Positions 59,989-64,000 of a stretch of 64,000 nucleotides of DNA are shown here, piece by piece (position 1 is the stretch's first letter; each line of letters begins with the position of its first letter). The notes beneath the pieces are model-generated. The model worked only from the letters and a program-made list of their open reading frames with translations. It made no database searches and was not told the DNA's origin. The position numbers and the translations under genes are program-made. Origin of the DNA: PALSA-693 sp963702305 (GTDB lineage Bacteria > Actinomycetota > Acidimicrobiia > Acidimicrobiales > Palsa-688); assembly GCA_963702305.1 (NCBI GenBank), contig CAVPBX010000011.1:62001-126000 (forward strand), given 5' to 3'.

Positions 59989-60902
59989 TCACCGGCGAGA
60001 AGATCCTGGTGACCGGCGCGTCCGGCATCGTCGCCGGCCCACTGGCCCGCTCCCTGGCCGCCGACAACGAGGTATGGGGTATCGCTCGATTTCAGGACGA
60101 GGCCGCCAGGAGCAGCCTGGAGGCGGCCGGCATCACCACCCGGGCGGTCGACCTGGGCGCAGGCGACCTTGACGAAGTACCTGACGACTTCACCTATGTC
60201 CTGCACCTGGCCTGGACTCGAGCGGATCTGAGCCAGCTGGAGATGTCCTTGCGAACGAACGTGGAGGGCGCCGGCCTGATTCTGTACCACTGCCGCAAGG
60301 CCAAGGCGGCCCTGGTGATGTCGGGCATGGGCATCTACTCACCCCACCCGGATCCGTGGCACGCCTACACAGAGACCGACCCCATCGGCCGAGGGGCCAC
60401 TGCCTATGCGCCGACCAGCCCCGCGTCGAAGCTGGGCTTGGAAGCCGTCGCTCGCTTCTGTGCTCGGGCCTTCGCTCTGCCGATCACCATCACCCGGCTC
60501 AACACGTTTATGGGCGGGCCGCAGTCCTTCCCTGGCATGCACATCCGCGCCGTCCTGGACGGCCGGACGATGGTGGCGCCGTTTGATCCGAGCCCGCACA
60601 GTCCGATCCACGTCGACGACATGGCCTGGCAACTCGAAGCCCTGCTCGACGCGGCCAGCACCACGGCGTGCATCACGAACTGGTGCGGCGACGACGTCAC
60701 GACCGCACAGGAGTGGACGCAGCGGGCGTCGGATTGGTCGGGCCAGCCGGGTCAGCTCGAGATTCGGGGGGTGCCGTGTGCGCCCGCGGGCACGATGGCG
60801 GACCCCACCAGGCGCCGGTCGATCACCGGGCCCTGCCGGACGAACTTCGCCGACGCCTACCTATCGCTGTACCAATCGATGTCGGGAGGGAGCGAGTCAT
60901 GA
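59985..60902 (+). CDS. NAD-dependent epimerase/dehydratase-like (extended SDR), altered active site
   Basis: A 305-residue extended-SDR protein with cofactor loop VTGASGIVAGPLA and the later SPIHVDDMA typical of the family. The usual YxxxK is not found: YAPTSPASKLGLE has the lysine but Ser/Pro where the Tyr should be four residues before. The preceding MSGMGIYS supplies a Ser/Tyr pair. Activity may be changed or absent. It is coupled by ATGA overlaps to the sulfotransferase before it and the SDR after it. Possible substrates are hydroxysteroid-like alcohols (inference). Confidence 0.83.
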   Translation: MITGEKILVTGASGIVAGPLARSLAADNEVWGIARFQDEAARSSLEAAGITTRAVDLGAGDLDEVPDDFTYVLHLAWTRADLSQLEMSLRTNVEGAGLILYHCRKAKAALVMSGMGIYSPHPDPWHAYTETDPIGRGATAYAPTSPASKLGLEAVARFCARAFALPITITRLNTFMGGPQSFPGMHIRAVLDGRTMVAPFDPSPHSPIHVDDMAWQLEALLDAASTTACITNWCGDDVTTAQEWTQRASDWSGQPGQLEIRGVPCAPAGTMADPTRRRSITGPCRTNFADAYLSLYQSMSGGSES

Positions 60903-61721
60903 GGCTGGAAGGAAAGGTGGCACTCGTCACCGGGGCCACGCACGGGATCGGCACCACCATCCTCGAGCGGCTCGCCCAGGAGGGCGCGGCGGTGGTGTTT
61001 ACCGGCCGCTCGGCGGACCAGGGAGAGGCGTTGGCAGATCGGCTGCGGTCGGAGGGACGAGCGGTACGCTTCGCCCGGGGGAACGTGGGCCAGGAGCGCG
61101 ACGTCGAGGCGGCGGTGGCCGCGGCGGTGGAAGAATTCGGCACCCTCACGACCGTGGTCAACAACGCCGCGGCCACCGACCTGACCGGACCCGGTCGCCC
61201 GGACAACCACGTGGAGGAGATCGACGGAGCGACCTTCGAGGCGGTGATGCGGACCGGCGTGTTCGGGGTCCTGTGGACGTCGAAGCATGCCATTCCCCAT
61301 ATGAAAGAGGCCGGCGGCGGCGCCATCATCAACATCTCGGCCGCGTCGAGCGTCCGCGCCATCGAGGGCAGACCGGCCTACCAAGCGTCCAAGGGGGCCA
61401 TCAATGCCCTCACCCGCCAGATGGCCGTCGACTACGGGCTCTTCGGCATCCGCAGCAACGCCATCATCGTGGGGTTCACGCCGACGGGCGGCGATGTCAT
61501 CACGCGAAATGGTGCAAAACGAGGCCTTCATCAGCGCCGTCAAACGGGCCATTCCGTCGCCGCGTCTGGGCTCACCGAGCGACATCGCCAGCGGATGCGT
61601 CTACCTCGCGTCCGACGAGGCGGAGTACGTCAACGGGGTCCTCCTACCGATCGACGGCGGCCTCACCTGCAAGCTCGGCATCCCCGACACCTCGGCCCTG
61701 AGCGCCATCGCCGAGAGTTAG
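60899..61721 (+). CDS. SDR oxidoreductase, one frameshift
   Basis: A short-chain dehydrogenase with VTGATHGIGTT cofactor loop, NNAAATD, catalytic Ser in NISAASS and Tyr/Lys in AYQASKGA. The frame breaks at 61502-61503, after VGFTPTGGDVI; skipping one base continues into EMVQNEAFISAVKRAIP and the normal end YVNGVLLPIDGGLTCKLG, giving 273 residues. Both halves are conserved and together complete. The ATG overlaps the previous stop (ATGA). Sequence error is the simplest explanation; if real, the protein would lose its C-terminal substrate loop. Confidence 0.87.
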
Positions 61722-61804
61722 ACGACTGTCCGACTGGGGAAGACGCCCGGTTGGACTCGGCTGTCGGCCACCGCACGGGAGGGATCCGGTGACGCCTCCG
61801 TCGC

Positions 61805-61810
61805 TATGCT
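61805..61810 (+). promoter_or_regulatory. Probable -10 element (TATGCT), leaderless start
   Basis: TATGCT sits exactly six bases before the GTG at 61817, the spacing expected when transcription begins on the start codon. No ribosome binding site is present. No good -35 is seen. Confidence 0.5.
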
Positions 61811-61816
61811 GCGCAC

Positions 61817-62692
61817 GTGGCCGGTGGCGATGAGGTGAAGGCGAGCACTGATCACGCCAGATTGACCGAGGGGGACGGGGTCCTCACCGTCACCTTCACC
61901 CGGGCCGGGAAGCTCAACGCGGTCGGGGCCGAGATGTTCGACCTCCTGCGGCATGCCTTGCAGGCGTTGGTCCAACGGGACGACCTACGAGTGCTGCTGA
62001 TCACCGGTGAGGGCCCGTACTTCACCGCCGGCTTCGACATCACCGAGATGATCACTCAGACGCTGGGAGAGGGTACCGACGGCGTGATCCGCGGGTCGAC
62101 CATGCGCTACCAGTACCGAGCCCAGGCCCGCCACGACTTCTTCGACGAACTGGAGCAGGTCGAGAAGCCGGTCGTGCTCGCGGCCCAAGGTCACTGCATG
62201 GGAGTCGGCATCGAGATGGGGGTGTCGTGCGACTTCCGCCTGGCGTCCGACGACGCCACCTTTGGTCTGCCCGAGGTTGGCAACCTGGCCCTCATCCCGG
62301 GCGCCGGAGGCGTCAGCCGGCTCACCCGCCTGGTGGGCCTCCACTGGGCCAAGTGGCTCGTGATGGCCGGCGAGACGATCGGCGCCCACCAGGCCCAGGC
62401 CATCGGTCTGGTCCACGCTGTGTACCCCGCCGCGGAGTTCGTGGACCGGGCGGCGGCGTTCGCCAAGAAGTTGGCGGGCCAACCCCGCGAAGCCCTGGCC
62501 GTGGCCAAGATGGCCATCGACACTGCCGCGTCGGTCGACCGCCGCACGGCACGTGACTTCGACCGAATGGCGCAAACAACCCTCTTCTTGTCGAGCGAGT
62601 ACCAGGATCGGGTCCACGCCTTCCAGCAGCGCAGCGCCGAGCGGGCCCGTCAGCGCTCGGCGGCCGGCCACGCCGATCACCCCCCTACCTGA
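61817..62692 (+). CDS. Enoyl-CoA hydratase/isomerase
   Basis: A 291-residue crotonase. Oxyanion-hole segments are GEGPYFTAGFDITEM and AAQGHCMGVGIEMG, and the catalytic region is DATFGLPEVGNLALIPGAGG with Glu in LPEVG. These are complete for a hydratase at that position. The C-terminal 30 residues (QQRSAERARQRSAAGH) are charged and unconserved. The GTG start is leaderless by promoter position. It is separated from the SDR by 95 bases and ends two bases before the convergent LLM gene. Confidence 0.9.
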   Translation: MAGGDEVKASTDHARLTEGDGVLTVTFTRAGKLNAVGAEMFDLLRHALQALVQRDDLRVLLITGEGPYFTAGFDITEMITQTLGEGTDGVIRGSTMRYQYRAQARHDFFDELEQVEKPVVLAAQGHCMGVGIEMGVSCDFRLASDDATFGLPEVGNLALIPGAGGVSRLTRLVGLHWAKWLVMAGETIGAHQAQAIGLVHAVYPAAEFVDRAAAFAKKLAGQPREALAVAKMAIDTAASVDRRTARDFDRMAQTTLFLSSEYQDRVHAFQQRSAERARQRSAAGHADHPPT

Positions 62693-62694
62693 CT

Positions 62695-63604
62695 TCACCC
62701 CGCGGCTGTCACCACCTCGTCGGACATGACGCCGACGGCGTCGCGGAGCTCGCTGAGGCTGCGGGAGTAGGGCTCGATCATGAGCCAGGTCACACCGGCA
62801 TCCTCGTAGGCGGGCAGGTCCCGGCGGATCTGTTTCGCCCATCCGGCCGGGTCCGCCTGGTCCCCAAACGGCAAGAAGCAGACGTCAAACGGGGCGCCCC
62901 CGTGCTCAGCCCGACGCCGCCGCAGGTCAGCCACCATCGACGCCAGCTGCTCCATCGTCTCGAGCGGCGGGGTCTTGGTGATACTCGCCATCGCCTCACC
63001 CTGGGTGATCGGCATCCAGCCGTCGCCTCGCTCGGCCACCCGGCGGCGGGCCGCCGCGTCTGTTGCCCCCGATCCATATTGGAGGGCCGCCCGGCCGGGC
63101 CGGCCGCGGCAGCTGGGTGTGGCCACTGGCCGCGAACGGTCCGCCGACGTCCACACTGTCACCCGACCAGGCGGCCCGCATGGCATCGATGCCCGCATCG
63201 AAGCGGACCCCCCGGTCGTCCCATTCCGCACCCAGCACTTCGAATTCGGGGCGCAGGTAACCGACGGCCATGCCGGCGACTACCCGGCCGCCCGAGAGCT
63301 TGTCGAGGCTCGACAGGGCCTTGGCCGTCAGGTAGGGATTGCGGTACCCGGAGACCAGTACGAATGTCAGCAGCTGGACCCTGGTTGTCGCCGCGGCCAT
63401 GAAGGAGAGGGCCACGAACGGATCAAACGCGTGGTGACCGCCGTGGGCGAGCCAGTCGTCGTCGGGGAAGGGGTGCTCGGTCGCCGCCACCCCGTCGAAC
63501 CCCGCCGATTCGGCCAAGCGAGCCACGTCGGCCAGATGCCCGTCTTCGATCCAACGGTCGTAGTGCTTGGTCGCTCGCATCGGCATCAACAAATGGAAGT
63601 GCAT
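62695..63604 (-). CDS. LLM-class F420-dependent oxidoreductase, one frameshift
   Basis: A luciferase-like oxidoreductase. The first half reads MHFHLLMPMRATKHYDRWIE, FDGVAATEHPFPD, TRVQLLTFVLVSGYRNP, GGRVVAGMAVGYLRPEFEVLG and PPIWIGGN; the second half, one frame over, begins AARRRVAERGDGWMPI. The break is at 63058-63061: dropping one base joins GGN to AAARRR, restoring about 302 residues and the usual family length. Both halves are well conserved. The ATG at 63604 is preceded by GGGAGGG ten bases upstream. It is the third enzyme of this family in the window. Confidence 0.87.
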
Positions 63605-63803
63605 GGCTTACTCACCCTCCCGCGTGACGGCACCTACACTGATGGCGGACTCACCATCGGCCGTCACGACCCTAGCCATCTTCGCACGCGCGCTTTCTGA
63701 TTGACCCCCTGATTTCGGCGCACCATGCGATAGGTTTTCAACGCCGTTCGAAGCTAGTCCGACGTCCTACCGAGCGCGAGTCGATGAGCCGATCCAGAAA
63801 ACC
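63605..63803. other. Divergent intergenic region
   Basis: About 199 bases between the LLM gene and the exporter gene. TAGGTT at 63731-63736 is a possible -10 for the latter. No gene, repeat or operator is evident. Confidence 0.4.
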
Positions 63804-64000
63804 ATGCTGATTCGCCTCCTCCGGACCTTCCTGGGCAAGTACCGCAGGATGCTCCTCGGCGTGATCGGGCTGCAGGCCATTCAAGCGGTCGCCTCGCTGT
63901 ACCTCCCGAATCTCAACGCCGACGTGATCAACCGCGGCGTGATGCGCGGCGATACCAGCTACATCCGCCACGTCGGGGCCCTGATGCTGCTCCTCACCCT
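63804..64000 (+). CDS. ABC exporter (transmembrane-ATPase), N-terminal part (runs off the window)
   Basis: The first 65 codons of a membrane protein that starts MLIRLLRTFLGKYRRMLLG, followed by a hydrophobic helix (VIGLQAIQAVASLYLP), LNADVINRGVMRGD and the start of a second helix at the edge. This is the classical opening of type-I ABC exporters in which transmembrane and ATPase domains are fused; LNADVINRGV is the usual first extracellular/cytoplasmic turn. The ATPase lies outside the window. ATG 63804 is the only reasonable start, since an earlier ATG in another frame stops at once. Confidence 0.78.
   Translation, partial: MLIRLLRTFLGKYRRMLLGVIGLQAIQAVASLYLPNLNADVINRGVMRGDTSYIRHVGALMLLLT

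Overview
The window is GC-rich DNA with dense, short-spaced genes, many GTG/TTG starts, ATGA stop-start overlaps and several apparently leaderless promoters. Three F420-type luciferase-like oxidoreductases, an SCO6745-family protein, heteromeric acyl-CoA dehydrogenase and MaoC gene pairs, and many FadD/FadE/EchA-type genes point to an actinobacterium. Environmental Acidimicrobiia-like or mycolata-like relatives fit best, but the exact lineage cannot be fixed from this sequence. I saw no rRNA, tRNA, CRISPR array, insertion sequence or phage gene.

Almost everything here handles CoA esters. I count five AMP-forming acyl-CoA ligases, one ADP-forming acyl-CoA synthetase, five enoyl-CoA hydratases, four acyl-CoA dehydrogenase polypeptides (two forming a probable heteromer), a MaoC-type hydratase pair, a thiolase-fold protein resembling steroid side-chain aldolases, eight SDR/epimerase-type oxidoreductases, two amidohydrolases, a P450 and three aminoglycoside-phosphotransferase-fold kinases. 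The set reads as a catabolic island for alicyclic, steroid-like or terpenoid acids; the substrate itself is an inference.

Layout. 1-4.9 kb: 5' end of an enoyl-CoA hydratase (minus), a twice-frameshifted ADP-forming acyl-CoA synthetase, a repeat-bearing intergenic region, and a VOC protein/amidohydrolase pair. 4.9-15 kb: acyl-CoA ligases, a coupled LLM oxidoreductase/kinase/hydrolase operon, an SDR, a thiolase-like gene, and a P450 coupled to a tiny four-cysteine protein. 15-21 kb (minus): ligase, CoA-transferase, peroxiredoxin, cupin and two unrecognised proteins. 21-23 kb: hydratase and SDR. 23-34 kb (minus): a Liv-type ABC importer with two paralogous LivH-LivM-LivG triple fusions, one LivF and one lipoprotein binding protein, flanked by a hydrolase and an amidohydrolase. 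34-41 kb: SnoaL-like protein, isochorismatase-fold pseudoenzyme, SDRs, kinase-like protein and ligase. 41.8-45.7 kb: ligase, ACAD11-like dehydrogenase and ACAD11-like kinase, resembling the levulinate (Lva) hydroxyacyl-CoA phosphorylation route. 46-53 kb: hydratases, LLM enzyme, and a GntR regulator lying between divergent MaoC/hydratase and acyl-CoA dehydrogenase operons. 53-64 kb: SCO6745 protein, a large unrecognised hydrolase-like protein, SDRs, acyl-CoA dehydrogenase, sulfotransferase operon, hydratase, LLM enzyme and the start of an ABC exporter.

How they fit together: the Liv-type importer could bring in a carboxylate or amide; ligases make CoA thioesters; dehydrogenases, hydratases, SDRs and the aldolase-like protein run beta-oxidation-like cycles; the P450, LLM enzymes and VOC protein could act on the ring or hydroxyl groups; the ACAD11-like pair could remove a gamma-hydroxyl by phosphorylation. 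Five otherwise intact genes carry six one-base reading-frame breaks, all in the same direction, which looks more like a sequence-quality artefact than decay.
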